DNA from: a gamma proteobacterium HTCC5015
GTDB lineage: Bacteria > Pseudomonadota > Gammaproteobacteria > HTCC5015
Direction of reading: 5' to 3'
Assembly (NCBI GenBank): GCA_000155715.1
Contig: DS990608.1
Coordinates: 2,680-66,679 of the forward strand
Length of the DNA: 64,000 nucleotides
Under the pieces are notes generated by a model. The model searched no databases and was not told the DNA's origin. It saw only the letters and a program-made list of their open reading frames with translations. Positions 8,797 to 17,686 of this stretch are shown in pieces; the stretch's first letter is position 1; each line of letters starts with the position of its first letter. A program made the translations under genes and the position numbers.

Positions 8797-10014
8797 TTAA
8801 AAACCGCCAAAAATGAAGATTAACTGCGCGAAACCTGCGCCTAAGCCTAAAATTGCACCCGCCAAAATCAACTTCATTTCATCTTCTTGGAAGGCGGGGC
8901 GCAACATATTCTGGAACTCCTCAGCGGAGAGTTCGTTCATGCGATCTCGCATCATTTCGCGAACGAGCTGTCCTCGATCGTGAACAAAAGCCGAATCTTC
9001 AAAGGGCTCGGGAGAAACGGCAATGGCCTTGTCCCCCACCCATTCTTTAATGTTGGCATAGGATTCGGGCCCCATCGCGCTTTGCACAAACAACCGAGCA
9101 ATACCCGCGCTCTCATCGACAATCAGCTTGATGTGCTTGCGAATCAGTGCGTGCACACGATCGGATTTGGGACCAGTTAAAAGCCGATTGACTAAGTGGC
9201 GAATGGTGAGAATCTCGTCGGTGACGAGCTCAGTATAAACTTCAGACACTTCCTTTTGGCGAGACAGGAAAATCCCCTGTACTTTGATCCCTAGGACGTT
9301 GACCGGATAGAGCGGGCGGAAAATTAAATTGAGTGCAATCCAGTTGGTTGCGTAGCCCACAATCAATCCAAACAGGGGCAATATCCACCACTCGGGGAAA
9401 AAGTACCACACTGCTGCTTGGACGATGCCAAAGAGAAAACCAAAGTACACGCCAGAATTGATGATAAAGCGGAATTCCTTTTCGCCGCAGTCTAGAAAGA
9501 TGCGATTCATCAGCGACTTGTCCTCGCCCAGCTGATCCTGAATCATTTCTTTCAAATCGAGCAGATCTTCTACGTTGTCGCCAATTTCGTCGACGAGGCG
9601 ATCGACCAACTTAGGCATCTCTCGGCGCACGCGATCATTGATTTGATTTTTCACGGTCATGGGAAGGTTTTCCCACAGCACGCGGCGCTCGCGTAGCATG
9701 ACTTCCTCGGTAAAGGATTCAATTTGTGGCTCGATCACTTTAACAATATGCTCGGCAATGCGGCGCGGCTCCATGTACTGCACCACCTCGGTGAGTGAGC
9801 CAAGCTTTGAGAGAATGTTGTCGACCGAGATGCCCGCCATTTTGCGGGCTTTCATGGGAATAATGCCCTGCCAGCCAAACCAGGGGCGAATGCCGACAAA
9901 GTGAACGGGGTAAAAGGTCAATTTGATGGCGACCCAGTTGGTAGTCCAGCCGACCATCGCAGCGACAACGGGAATGCTGCAATACTTTAATATTTCAATA
10001 ATCGCTGGATCCAT
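8797..10014 (-). CDS. DUF445 family membrane protein
   Basis: A 405-residue inner-membrane protein of the DUF445 family. It has a hydrophobic N-terminus (VVAAMVGWTTNWVAIKLTFY) and a long charged helical region at about residues 60-180. A second membrane pair at about 190-240 repeats the motif as VGYATNWIALNLIFRPLYPV. A C-terminal membrane helix ends IFIFGGF. The duplicated ATNW(I/V)A motif is a family signature. The function is unknown. It is convergent with hflD, whose stop is 12 bp away, and divergent from the CBS gene. Confidence 0.85.
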   Translation of the reverse strand: MDPAIIEILKYCSIPVVAAMVGWTTNWVAIKLTFYPVHFVGIRPWFGWQGIIPMKARKMAGISVDNILSKLGSLTEVVQYMEPRRIAEHIVKVIEPQIESFTEEVMLRERRVLWENLPMTVKNQINDRVRREMPKLVDRLVDEIGDNVEDLLDLKEMIQDQLGEDKSLMNRIFLDCGEKEFRFIINSGVYFGFLFGIVQAAVWYFFPEWWILPLFGLIVGYATNWIALNLIFRPLYPVNVLGIKVQGIFLSRQKEVSEVYTELVTDEILTIRHLVNRLLTGPKSDRVHALIRKHIKLIVDESAGIARLFVQSAMGPESYANIKEWVGDKAIAVSPEPFEDSAFVHDRGQLVREMMRDRMNELSAEEFQNMLRPAFQEDEMKLILAGAILGLGAGFAQLIFIFGGF

Positions 10015-10104
10015 GGAGTTCTATCGGGTCGTTTTCAAAGCTCGCTATTCTAGCACAGGCGTATTATCAGACCTTGCTTAAAGGCGAGACAAATGAGGTG
10101 TAAA

Positions 10105-10122
10105 TGCGACGAAATTGTCGCA
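10105..10122. promoter_or_regulatory. Palindrome between two divergent genes
   Basis: TGCGAC-gaaatt-GTCGCA is an inverted repeat with 6-bp arms, midway between the DUF445 start and the CBS-protein start. It has the size of a dimeric repressor site. No regulator can be named. Confidence 0.3.
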
Positions 10123-10214
10123 CAATAACGACAAAAGCGCTCTATGGTTGCTATTGCTGATTTGGATTGCAGTACGCCGAGGGGCTCGCTAATCTGGCTC
10201 AAAAAGGAGACACC

Positions 10215-10619
10215 ATGAAAGCCGACCTCAATGTATCGAAATACATGATTAGCAAACTAATTACTCTGAAAGCCGACATGGACATTTCCGAGGCCATCGA
10301 GATTTTTCTCAAGCACAAAATATCTGGCGCGCCCGTCGTCGACGACAGCGGTCAACTCATCGGCCTGTTCTCCGAGGCGGATTGCATCGATAGTTATTTG
10401 TCTTGCGCTTACAACGAGAACGCCGGCTGCGGTTCGGTCGGTGACAGCATGAGTGACGATGTAATTACCGTCGATGCGAATGCCGATATCATTGAAGCCG
10501 CTCGCGTGTTCAAAGAAAACCGCTTGCGCCGCATCCCTGTGACGGATCATGGAAAACTGGTTGGGCAGATCAGTCGTCACGACTTGCTCCGCGCCATCCA
10601 CGACAACGGCTGGGCTTGA
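10215..10619 (+). CDS. Tandem CBS-domain protein
   Basis: A 134-residue stand-alone CBS pair (Bateman module). CBS1 is at about residues 10-60 (VSKYMISKLITLKADMDISE, GAPVVDDSGQLIGLFSEADC). CBS2 is at about 75-130 (MSDDVITVDANADIIEAARV, RRIPVTDHGKLVGQISRHDL). Such modules usually bind adenosyl ligands and regulate a partner. The partner is not evident. AAAGGAG precedes the ATG at 10215 by 8 nt, which fixes the start. Its stop codon abuts the hrcA stop on the other strand with no spacer. Confidence 0.85.
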   Translation: MKADLNVSKYMISKLITLKADMDISEAIEIFLKHKISGAPVVDDSGQLIGLFSEADCIDSYLSCAYNENAGCGSVGDSMSDDVITVDANADIIEAARVFKENRLRRIPVTDHGKLVGQISRHDLLRAIHDNGWA

Positions 10620-11666
10620 CTAGGTGTCTTTCTCGTTGTTCGCCAAAGACAGCAGCCGAGCGGTAAAGTCGACGACGGGAATCACTCGTTCGTAGGACAT
10701 GCGAGTCGGGCCAATCACGCCGAGCACTCCAAGGTTGCTGCCCTCGCCCTGATAGGGCGAGGTGATCAAGGTGCAATCGTCAAAGGGCTCATAGCCCGAC
10801 TCTCGCCCAATAAAGATTTGCACGCCGCGCTCGCGGGCGCAGCGGTCGAGCAAATGGGCGATATCGCGCTTTTGGCTAAAAGCCTCAAACAACTGACGCA
10901 GCTTTTGTGTGTTGTCGATGCCGCGATCGCCAATGAGCTTAGACTGCCCTTCGAGTACCAACTCGCCCTCTTCCTCGCTGGTGGGAGCCCCGACCTCGCC
11001 ACCAATTTGTACCATTAAATCCATTAAATGATTGATTGCGGCTTGATCTCGCGCCATTGCACCTTGCAAAGCTTGCCCCATTTCCTGTAGGTCGCGCCCC
11101 GCAAAGTGCTGATTGAGATAGTTGGCGGCGGTTTGCAGCTCCTCTTGGCTGTATTCTCGATCGGTGCTGATAATCCGATTTTCCACTTGCTGGTTATTCA
11201 GGATGAGGATCGCCAGCACCTGCCCCGCCTGCAGTGGCATAAACTCAATTCGGTTGAGCGACTGGTTGCCCTGCTTGGGCAGCAACACCAAGCCGGCCAT
11301 TTCAGTTAATTCAGACAGCAGCGCCGATGCCTTTTGCAGTGTCTGTTTGCGATTGCCTTGTGCGCTAACTAACTCTTGCGTCAGAGTTTGGGCAATGTCG
11401 CTCTGCAAGGGCTCAACCTGAAGCATCGTGTCGACGTAAAAACGGTAACCAAGTTCTGTCGGCACTCGGCCCGCTGATGTGTGGGGCGACACTAGCAACC
11501 CCAAATCTTCAAGGCGTTTCATCGTGTTGCGGACCGTAGCCGAGCTCACGGGAGCGTCGAGAGCGGTTGATAGCGTTTTTGAGCCCACCGGCTGGCCGTC
11601 GGAAATGTAGCGCTCCACGAGCAGTTTCATTAGAAGCTGAGAGCGATCATCAATATTTATATTCAT
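10620..11666 (-). CDS. hrcA: Heat-inducible transcription repressor HrcA
   Basis: HrcA represses chaperone operons by binding CIRCE elements. The 348 residues show the N-terminal winged helix (SSATVRNTMKRLEDLGLLVS near residue 40, then HTSAGRVPTELGYRFYVDTM). The C-terminal domain ends GVIGPTRMSYERVIPVVDFT. The gene stands alone, without the usual grpE/dnaK neighbours. No CIRCE inverted repeat was found in the 190 bp between it and ispG. Confidence 0.95.
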   Translation of the reverse strand: MNINIDDRSQLLMKLLVERYISDGQPVGSKTLSTALDAPVSSATVRNTMKRLEDLGLLVSPHTSAGRVPTELGYRFYVDTMLQVEPLQSDIAQTLTQELVSAQGNRKQTLQKASALLSELTEMAGLVLLPKQGNQSLNRIEFMPLQAGQVLAILILNNQQVENRIISTDREYSQEELQTAANYLNQHFAGRDLQEMGQALQGAMARDQAAINHLMDLMVQIGGEVGAPTSEEEGELVLEGQSKLIGDRGIDNTQKLRQLFEAFSQKRDIAHLLDRCARERGVQIFIGRESGYEPFDDCTLITSPYQGEGSNLGVLGVIGPTRMSYERVIPVVDFTARLLSLANNEKDT

Positions 11667-11855
11667 TTAAAACAGTGTCTTATTAGCTTTATATAAAGTA
11701 ATAGATCAATCTTAGAGAGCACGAAAATTCGCCTTTAATACTACACCAGAGTGCGCTTAACTAAACAGCCAATTGCCTACACCTCAGGCGTATTATCTCG
11801 TTGCATTTTTGCGTTAGAATGGAGCGACACAAACAGACTAAAACGATTTAATTCT

Positions 11856-13082
11856 ATGTCGACTGAAGCAGTGAGACGCAAAACTCAAGCCGTAATGGTG
11901 GGACACGTACAAGTGGGCGGTGGCGCCCCAGTGCGCGTTCAGTCTATGACAAATACGGATACGGCGGATGTCATTCGCACCGCCGCCCAAATTGCAGAAC
12001 TGGCCAAAGCGGGCTCGGAAATGGTTCGAGTTACTGTCAATAACGACGCCGCCGCTGAGGCCATCCCAGAAATTCGCAAGCAACTCGACAAGATGGGTTT
12101 CGACACACCCATTATTGGAGATTTTCACTTTAACGGGCACCGCCTGTTAAAGAATCACCCCGAGTGCGCTAAGACGCTGGCCAAGTACCGCATCAACCCC
12201 GGCAATGTCGGCAGTGGCCGCAAGCGCGACGAGCGTTTTTGCCAAATGATTGAAATTGCCATCGCCAACGACAAGCCCGTGCGTATTGGCGTCAACCTAG
12301 GCAGTCTCGATCAGGACTTGCTGGCCGCTAAGCTCGATGACAATCAAAATTCGCCAAACCCACTGGATGTGCGAGAAGTCACTCGTAATGCTGTCGTTGA
12401 GTCCGCTTTGCAGAGTGGCCGTCTCGCAGAAGAAGTGGGGCTGGCCAAAGACAAAATCATCGTCTCGGTCAAAACCTCTGGCGTACAGGATTTGATCGCC
12501 GTATATCGCGATCTGTCCGAGCAGTGCGACTACGCTCTGCACCTGGGCTTAACCGAGGCGGGCATGGGCGAAAAAGGCATTATTAAATCGACGGCAGGGC
12601 TGTCGGTACTGCTTAACGAGGGCATTGGCGACACGATTCGCCTGTCTCTCACTCCTGAGCCCGGCGCCTCCCGTACAGGAGAAGTATTGGTCGGCCAAGA
12701 GATTTTGCAAGCCCTAGAGCTTCGCAACTTTACGCCCGCTGTAGTCGCCTGCCCCGGCTGCGGCCGTACAACCAGTACCTACTTCCAAGAGCTGGCGCAA
12801 AAAATTCAAGCCTATATGCGCGAGCAAATGCCGGAGTGGAAAACACAATACGAAGGCGTTGAGGGCATGACCGTGGCAGTGATGGGCTGCGTCGTTAACG
12901 GCCCTGGCGAGAGCAAAAGCGCCGATATAGGCATTAGCTTACCCGGGACTGGCGAGGGCAAAGCTGCGCCCGTATTTGTCGACGGCAAAAAACATATTAC
13001 GCTCAAGGGCGATTACATTGCCGAAGAATTCACCGAATTACTCAATGAGTATGTCGCCAATCGCTACGGCGACGCCAGCTGA
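11856..13082 (+). CDS. ispG: 4-hydroxy-3-methylbut-2-enyl diphosphate synthase (flavodoxin)
   Basis: IspG (GcpE) is the [4Fe-4S] enzyme that makes HMBPP in the MEP isoprenoid pathway. The 408-residue protein shows [14 protein letters not shown] near the N-terminus and the cluster cysteines in [15 protein letters not shown] and [17 protein letters not shown]. The ATG at 11856 matches the family start; the open frame extends 35 codons upstream without family similarity. It is divergent from hrcA and convergent with the peroxidase gene. Confidence 0.96.
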   Translation: MSTEAVRRKTQAVMVGHVQVGGGAPVRVQSMTNTDTADVIRTAAQIAELAKAGSEMVRVTVNNDAAAEAIPEIRKQLDKMGFDTPIIGDFHFNGHRLLKNHPECAKTLAKYRINPGNVGSGRKRDERFCQMIEIAIANDKPVRIGVNLGSLDQDLLAAKLDDNQNSPNPLDVREVTRNAVVESALQSGRLAEEVGLAKDKIIVSVKTSGVQDLIAVYRDLSEQCDYALHLGLTEAGMGEKGIIKSTAGLSVLLNEGIGDTIRLSLTPEPGASRTGEVLVGQEILQALELRNFTPAVVACPGCGRTTSTYFQELAQKIQAYMREQMPEWKTQYEGVEGMTVAVMGCVVNGPGESKSADIGISLPGTGEGKAAPVFVDGKKHITLKGDYIAEEFTELLNEYVANRYGDAS

Positions 13083-13090
13083 CACCCGCA

Positions 13091-14569
13091 TCATTGAAAT
13101 AGGCGCTCGCTTTGAGGTCGCCCTTCGGGCGAGCTCAAGCGCATGTCGAGCAATTTGAGTTGTTTTATCTCTGCGTCGGTTGGCATCCAAGCGCTCATGC
13201 ATTGCTCGCTTTCAATACAGGGGTCGGTCAAGGCCTCTAAGAAAGAGACGATCAACTCGACCTCCTCTCTCGTGTAATCCAGCTCTGGCAAGCCATTTTC
13301 TCGCGCTTTATTAAGTGCGAATTCAGTATTGGCCTTCATGTGGGGGTAGTCTTTGCTGACATCTCGCCCCTCAAATTGCAGCAGGTGTTGCAAGGTGAAA
13401 TCGTACTGCTCAATGCTTTTTTCTGGGTGAATGTGGTGCCACACCGTATCGAATAAGGTTTCATAAGCGCCGTTGTGCATATAGGGAGCCGTGTGTTCGA
13501 CATTAAGCAGCGAGGGCGTGCGAAAGCGAAATTGATCGGCGTTATTGCGCGTGACACGCTTGCGGCCATAATCCGCATCAAGCTTGTCCATGCCTGGGCC
13601 AATTTGTGGCACGGCTAAATTGTAGTAGCGCTCATCGCTAAAAAACGGTGGGCGGTGGCAAGAAGCACAACTTTGGCCGTCGCCCTTAGCTTGAAAAAAC
13701 AGAGCGGCACCGCGTTTCTGGCGCTGGTTCAAAGCTTCTTTGTCGCCTTCGACGTAGCGTGCCCAAGGCGTGTCGATGAAATCTTTGGAGCGAATATAGG
13801 CGGTAATCGCTTTAGAGATATTAAAAAAACTGATGATACTTTCGTCGGCATCAGGCTCTTGTAAACCGCGTTGAAAAGCGGGGAGCCAAACACCCTCCCC
13901 CGCCTCGTTTTGAACCGATCGCATACGCGCCTCTATCGCCAACCGCACTCCGTCGGTATTGGCATAGGGCGTTTCAAAGCCCAGCATTTCATCGGGATTG
14001 GTCACTGGAAATCGGGTTTGCGCAAACAGCAAGTCACCCTCAATCACTCGGTGGTCGGGGGTGTCGAATAGACTATCGGGAGTAACAACTTGCGAATTGC
14101 CCTGTACTTCATCAAAACGTACTCGGCCGTCCCAAAATAGTGCCTTTTGGTAGTAGGTTGAGGCAAAGTCCGTGGGTACATTGCGCGGCATAGTGGCCAT
14201 GCCTTTGTGCCCCATGTTGTCACCCACCATTTTCGACTCATCCAGTTTGCGGCGGTGGCCGAATAGCAAGGGATCTTCAGCATTGATGCCAACGGCGAGA
14301 GAGAGATCTTCATCGCCACCGCGAAACGGGTGGTGGCAGCTCACACAGGCTACATCGCCACCGCCACTTAAGTGCGGTGAAAAAAACAGCGCACGCCCCA
14401 ACTCCGCTAGTGGTTCGTCGGCGGCGGGAATGGGCAGATCGACGCTCGGCTTGGCAGCGATTTCTTGTCGCTCTATCGTCTCTTGGAGTCGTTGATCGGT
14501 GTCTTGCCCGCAGGCGGTAAGCAGCACTGCCAGCGCGCAGACGCCCCATCGTTTTAGCACAGTCGTCAT
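13091..14569 (-). CDS. Di-haem cytochrome c peroxidase / MauG-family lipoprotein
   Basis: An exported di-haem protein of 492 residues. It has a lipoprotein signal (lipobox LLTAC at about residues 16-20) and two CxxCH haem sites. The first is CVSCHHPFRGG near residue 75 and the second is CASCHRPPFFSDERYYNLAV near 300. MHNGAYETLFD follows. This layout matches bacterial cytochrome c peroxidase/MauG-type proteins, which reduce hydrogen peroxide or oxidise other substrates. The exact substrate is not inferable. It is probably anchored to the periplasmic face of a membrane. It is convergent with ispG, 8 bp away. Confidence 0.9.
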   Translation of the reverse strand: MTTVLKRWGVCALAVLLTACGQDTDQRLQETIERQEIAAKPSVDLPIPAADEPLAELGRALFFSPHLSGGGDVACVSCHHPFRGGDEDLSLAVGINAEDPLLFGHRRKLDESKMVGDNMGHKGMATMPRNVPTDFASTYYQKALFWDGRVRFDEVQGNSQVVTPDSLFDTPDHRVIEGDLLFAQTRFPVTNPDEMLGFETPYANTDGVRLAIEARMRSVQNEAGEGVWLPAFQRGLQEPDADESIISFFNISKAITAYIRSKDFIDTPWARYVEGDKEALNQRQKRGAALFFQAKGDGQSCASCHRPPFFSDERYYNLAVPQIGPGMDKLDADYGRKRVTRNNADQFRFRTPSLLNVEHTAPYMHNGAYETLFDTVWHHIHPEKSIEQYDFTLQHLLQFEGRDVSKDYPHMKANTEFALNKARENGLPELDYTREEVELIVSFLEALTDPCIESEQCMSAWMPTDAEIKQLKLLDMRLSSPEGRPQSERLFQ

Positions 14570-14589
14570 TAGGTATCTTTTAATTATCT

Positions 14590-15615
14590 TCAGGCGTAAA
14601 TTTGAGGCTCAATATCGAGTTCGATGCCATAGTGCTGTTTTACCGCTTCTTGTAGCTCTTGGGCAAGGGCTAAAATGTCTTGCCCGCTGGCGTGACCGCG
14701 GTTGACCAGTACCAATGCCTGCTTGTCGTGGACACCCGCCTGCCCCTTTTGATACCCCTTATAGCCCGCTTGCTCAATCAACCAGCCTGCGGCAATTTTG
14801 ACCCCATCTTCGACTGGGTGTGCGGGCATTTTGGGGTGCTGTGCGACAAGCGTTTGCGCTCGTGCCGCTGAAACCACAGGGTTTTTGAAAAAGCTACCAG
14901 CATTGCCGATCTTAATAGGATCGGGCAGTTTACTGCGGCGAACATTGCAAACGGCTTCTGCCACATCGAGCGGAGTGGCTGCAGCGCCGCTTTTCATGGC
15001 CTCCATCAAAGCCGGATAGGCGAGCACCAATTCGGGCGTTTGAGTTAAGCAGAGCGTGACACTGACAATGGCGTACTGGCCTTTGAACGCTTGTTTGAAA
15101 ACACTGTCGCGATAGCCAAATTCACACGCCTCTCGTGAAAAGCGACGCAATTCGCCAGTTTCGAGGTGAATCGCGTCTAGATGCAAAAAGCGATCTTTTA
15201 GCTCGACGCCGTAGGCGCCAATGTTTTGGATGGGCGCGGCACCCACACAGCCGGGAATCAGAGCGAGATTTTCCAATCCGTAATAGCCCTGATGCAAGCT
15301 CCACATCACCGTGTCGTGCCAGTTTTCGCCAGCGGCTAGTGTGAGTGCAATGCGGCCGTTCTCCAGCGATTCGACGGAGCGGCCACGCAGGGCGCACTTC
15401 AGAGCGAGACCGTTGAACTCAGCGCCAAGTACGACATTGCTGCCGCCGCCGAGCAGCAATAAACCGAGTGTCTTTTGGCGCCACCAAGCCAGTACATTCT
15501 GGAGCTCTTCACGTGTCGCCACTTCGGCAAAGTAGCGCGCCTGGCAGTCTACGCCCAGCGTGTTGTAAGTGCGTAAATTGACGCGCTCTTGAATGCAAGT
15601 GGGCGTATTGGGCAT
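14590..15615 (-). CDS. murB: UDP-N-acetylenolpyruvoylglucosamine reductase
   Basis: MurB is the FAD enzyme that reduces UDP-GlcNAc-enolpyruvate to UDP-MurNAc in peptidoglycan synthesis. The 341 residues show LRTYNTLGVDCQARYF, the FAD loop LLLGGGSNVVL, LIPGCVGAAPIQNIGAYGVE and the active-site region FGYRDSVFK. KIGNAGSFFKNP lies near residue 240. The ATG at 15615 is preferred over an in-frame TTG 9 nt upstream. It starts 9 bp after the sohB stop, so the two are probably one operon. Confidence 0.95.
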   Translation of the reverse strand: MPNTPTCIQERVNLRTYNTLGVDCQARYFAEVATREELQNVLAWWRQKTLGLLLLGGGSNVVLGAEFNGLALKCALRGRSVESLENGRIALTLAAGENWHDTVMWSLHQGYYGLENLALIPGCVGAAPIQNIGAYGVELKDRFLHLDAIHLETGELRRFSREACEFGYRDSVFKQAFKGQYAIVSVTLCLTQTPELVLAYPALMEAMKSGAAATPLDVAEAVCNVRRSKLPDPIKIGNAGSFFKNPVVSAARAQTLVAQHPKMPAHPVEDGVKIAAGWLIEQAGYKGYQKGQAGVHDKQALVLVNRGHASGQDILALAQELQEAVKQHYGIELDIEPQIYA

Positions 15616-15624
15616 CGCGTTCAA

Positions 15625-16689
15625 TTAACCCAAAAAGCGCTTCAATCGATCCGCTTCGATCAATCGACCCACGACACGTTCAAAAGCGGTTTGGATGGAA
15701 ATGCCCAAGCGCTCCTGTAAGCCTTTTTTCTCGACAAAGCGCACTTCGTAGACGTCCGCGTCTTCACAGGCATTCATCAGGTATTCATCGCTGGTGGCGA
15801 TTTTGTCAATTAACTGCTGTTCCAAAGCTTTGCTGCCAAACCACACTTCCCCTGTGGCGACGGCGTCGATGGGAACGGCCGGACGGTTTTCCTGTACAAA
15901 GTCTTTAAATAAACCGTGGGTGTCCTCAATGTCTTCACGGAATTTTTCGCGTCCCTTGTCCGTGTTTTCCCCAAACATGGTAAGCGTGCGCTTGTGCTCG
16001 CCGGCGGTAATCAATTCAAAATCGATATCGTGCTTTTTTAGTACGCGGTGAAAATTAGGGATCTGAGCCACGACACCGATAGAACCCAAAATAGCAAAAG
16101 GCGCAGCGACAATATGGTTGGCAACGCAGGCCATCATATAGCCGCCACTGGCGGCGACTTTATCCACACAAATGGTCAACGGCAGTTCCTTCTGGCGAAT
16201 GCGCAGCAATTGCGAAGAGGCTAGCCCATAGCTGTGAACCATGCCGCCCGCGCTCTCTAGACGCACGACGACTTCGTCCTCGCTGCGCGCCATGGTGAGA
16301 ACACCCGACACGGCTTCGCGTAGATGATCGACTGCCGAGGCCTTAATGTCGCCATCGAAGTCCAATACAAAAACGCGACGGCGCTGTGCGGGATCGTCCG
16401 ATTTTCGCGTGGCTTGTTGCTTTTTCTCGGCCTTTTTTTCTGTCTTTTTGCGCTTTTTCTCCGCTTTGTGGTGCTCTTTTAGCGCGCTACCGGTCATTAC
16501 GGCTTCGCGCAATGTATCCCGGTATTGATCAAATTGATCATTCATTTTCCGCACCTGCAGATTACCGCGACCACTACTCTGGGACTGCGAGCGCGAACTG
16601 GCGACAATACCGACGACAATCACAATGCTGACGACGACCGTAATCGCTTTTAAAAGAAAAAGACCGTATTCAAGAAAAAAATCGTACAC
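15625..16689 (-). CDS. sohB: Inner-membrane serine protease SohB (S49 family)
   Basis: A signal-peptide-peptidase-A-like protease of 354 residues. An N-terminal membrane anchor (LLKAITVVVSIVIVVGIVAS) is followed by a highly charged lysine-rich linker at about residues 75-100. The S49 core includes VVVRLESAGGMVHSYGLASS, the catalytic-serine region AASGGYMMACVANHIVAAP and the lysine region in LGSIGVVAQIPNFH. The start is GTG with GGGAGG 5 nt upstream. It is a periplasmic protease; physiological substrates are unknown. murB follows immediately. Confidence 0.93.
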   Translation of the reverse strand: MYDFFLEYGLFLLKAITVVVSIVIVVGIVASSRSQSQSSGRGNLQVRKMNDQFDQYRDTLREAVMTGSALKEHHKAEKKRKKTEKKAEKKQQATRKSDDPAQRRRVFVLDFDGDIKASAVDHLREAVSGVLTMARSEDEVVVRLESAGGMVHSYGLASSQLLRIRQKELPLTICVDKVAASGGYMMACVANHIVAAPFAILGSIGVVAQIPNFHRVLKKHDIDFELITAGEHKRTLTMFGENTDKGREKFREDIEDTHGLFKDFVQENRPAVPIDAVATGEVWFGSKALEQQLIDKIATSDEYLMNACEDADVYEVRFVEKKGLQERLGISIQTAFERVVGRLIEADRLKRFLG

Positions 16690-16767
16690 AAAAACCTCCC
16701 GTTAGGAAGCCGCAAGCATACCGACAAGCGCCCCCGATGAGTAGCCCCGCGGAGGTCTATGTGCCTA

Positions 16768-17032
16768 GGGCCTGTTACCACAAATTTTATGATCTCTGCT
16801 GGAAGCCATTTTCCTGCCCAGCAAGGCAGAAGGAGTGCCGTGTAGTATGTCTACACAAACAACTGATAACGCAGCTGGGCGGAAAATAGCTCCAGCCCTT
16901 CGGGTTGTGGCTAAAAAAGCGCCACTCATCGTTGCTCGTCGCTCATTTGGAGTCACCAAACCACGCTCCTTGCGCCTTGATTGGCGCTTTTTTAGTCACA
17001 ACAGTGACCATCAAATTTGTGGTAACAGGCCC
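16768..17032 (-). mobile_element. MITE-like element, copy 1 (inverted relative to copies 2 and 3)
   Basis: This 265-bp non-coding element fills most of the 366-bp gap between sohB and the DUF4124 gene. Its ends are 20-bp inverted repeats of GGGCCTGTTAACACAAATTT type, here with C and G at the paired eleventh position. CTAG occurs on both sides, so the target duplication could be TA or CTAG. Inside is a pair of 18-bp arms containing CTAAAAAAGCGCCA. By eye it differs from copy 3 by about six substitutions. Short open frames in it follow from the repeat sequence and are not credible genes. No transposase gene is in the window. Confidence 0.85.
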
Positions 17033-17055
17033 TAGTTAGATCGACCTAGTAACGT

Positions 17056-17559
17056 TTAATCAACCGCTCGCAGGGCTTTTTGAGCGGCCTTGAGTTCCTT
17101 TTCAAGTTTTTCCACACGCTCGTAGTACTGGGGCTTTAAGAATCGCCGTTTCTCTTTGGTGTACTGCCAATCCTCTTGTTTGGGCTCCTTGCCCTTTTCC
17201 AGCGCCTCTTTGGCCGCCTCTACAGCCGATTTTGCCGCTTGAATCTCTTCCTTGCGCTGTTCGCGCTCTTGATCGCGCTGTTCGCTGGCTTCGAGCAATT
17301 CTTGGCGATAGGCTTCGAGCTCGGGGCGTTTCTGCATGACATTGACATCGAGGGATTCGGGGTCGATAACTTTGGCACCCTCCTGATCCGCAGGCGGCTG
17401 ATCGCTATAGGTCGCACGACCTGACTCGTCGTAGCTCTTGTAGAGCAGGTTGGGCTTCTCTTGTTCTTGCTCTAGGGGACGCTCACTACCCGCGGGCTCT
17501 TGCGCCCATAACAGCGGAATGAAACCTGCCAACAGCAGGCCTATGGTTAGTCGAATCAC
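17056..17559 (-). CDS. DUF4124-domain exported protein
   Basis: A 167-residue secreted protein. It has a signal peptide (LTIGLLLAGFIPLLWAQ), then a DUF4124-type segment YKSYDESGRATYSDQPPADQ at about residues 40-60. A charged helical coiled-coil tail at 80-165 is rich in E, K, Q and A. The GTG start is supported by GAGGAG 6-8 nt upstream. The function is unknown; such proteins are found in the gammaproteobacterial periplasm. It lies 23 bp from MITE copy 1. Confidence 0.75.
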   Translation of the reverse strand: MIRLTIGLLLAGFIPLLWAQEPAGSERPLEQEQEKPNLLYKSYDESGRATYSDQPPADQEGAKVIDPESLDVNVMQKRPELEAYRQELLEASEQRDQEREQRKEEIQAAKSAVEAAKEALEKGKEPKQEDWQYTKEKRRFLKPQYYERVEKLEKELKAAQKALRAVD

Positions 17560-17686
17560 GGCATCTCCTCGTTTAAATCGCGCAGCGTTGCTCTTACCTC
17601 AAAGATACTCGCCGATTTAGATCGCATCAAACACTGAATGTCACCGCAGCTTTTAGTATGATTGCGGCAGTTAACAGGGGATTCCT

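Noticed and set aside
11667-11855. CIRCE element in the hrcA-ispG intergenic region
   Set aside because: Only a weak GAGTGCGCTTAA-like fragment is visible, without the matching inverted half.
16768-17032. Open frames of 64-66 codons inside each MITE copy
   Set aside because: They appear in all copies because the DNA is repeated. They have no ribosome site, and reading frames exist on both strands of the palindromic sequence.
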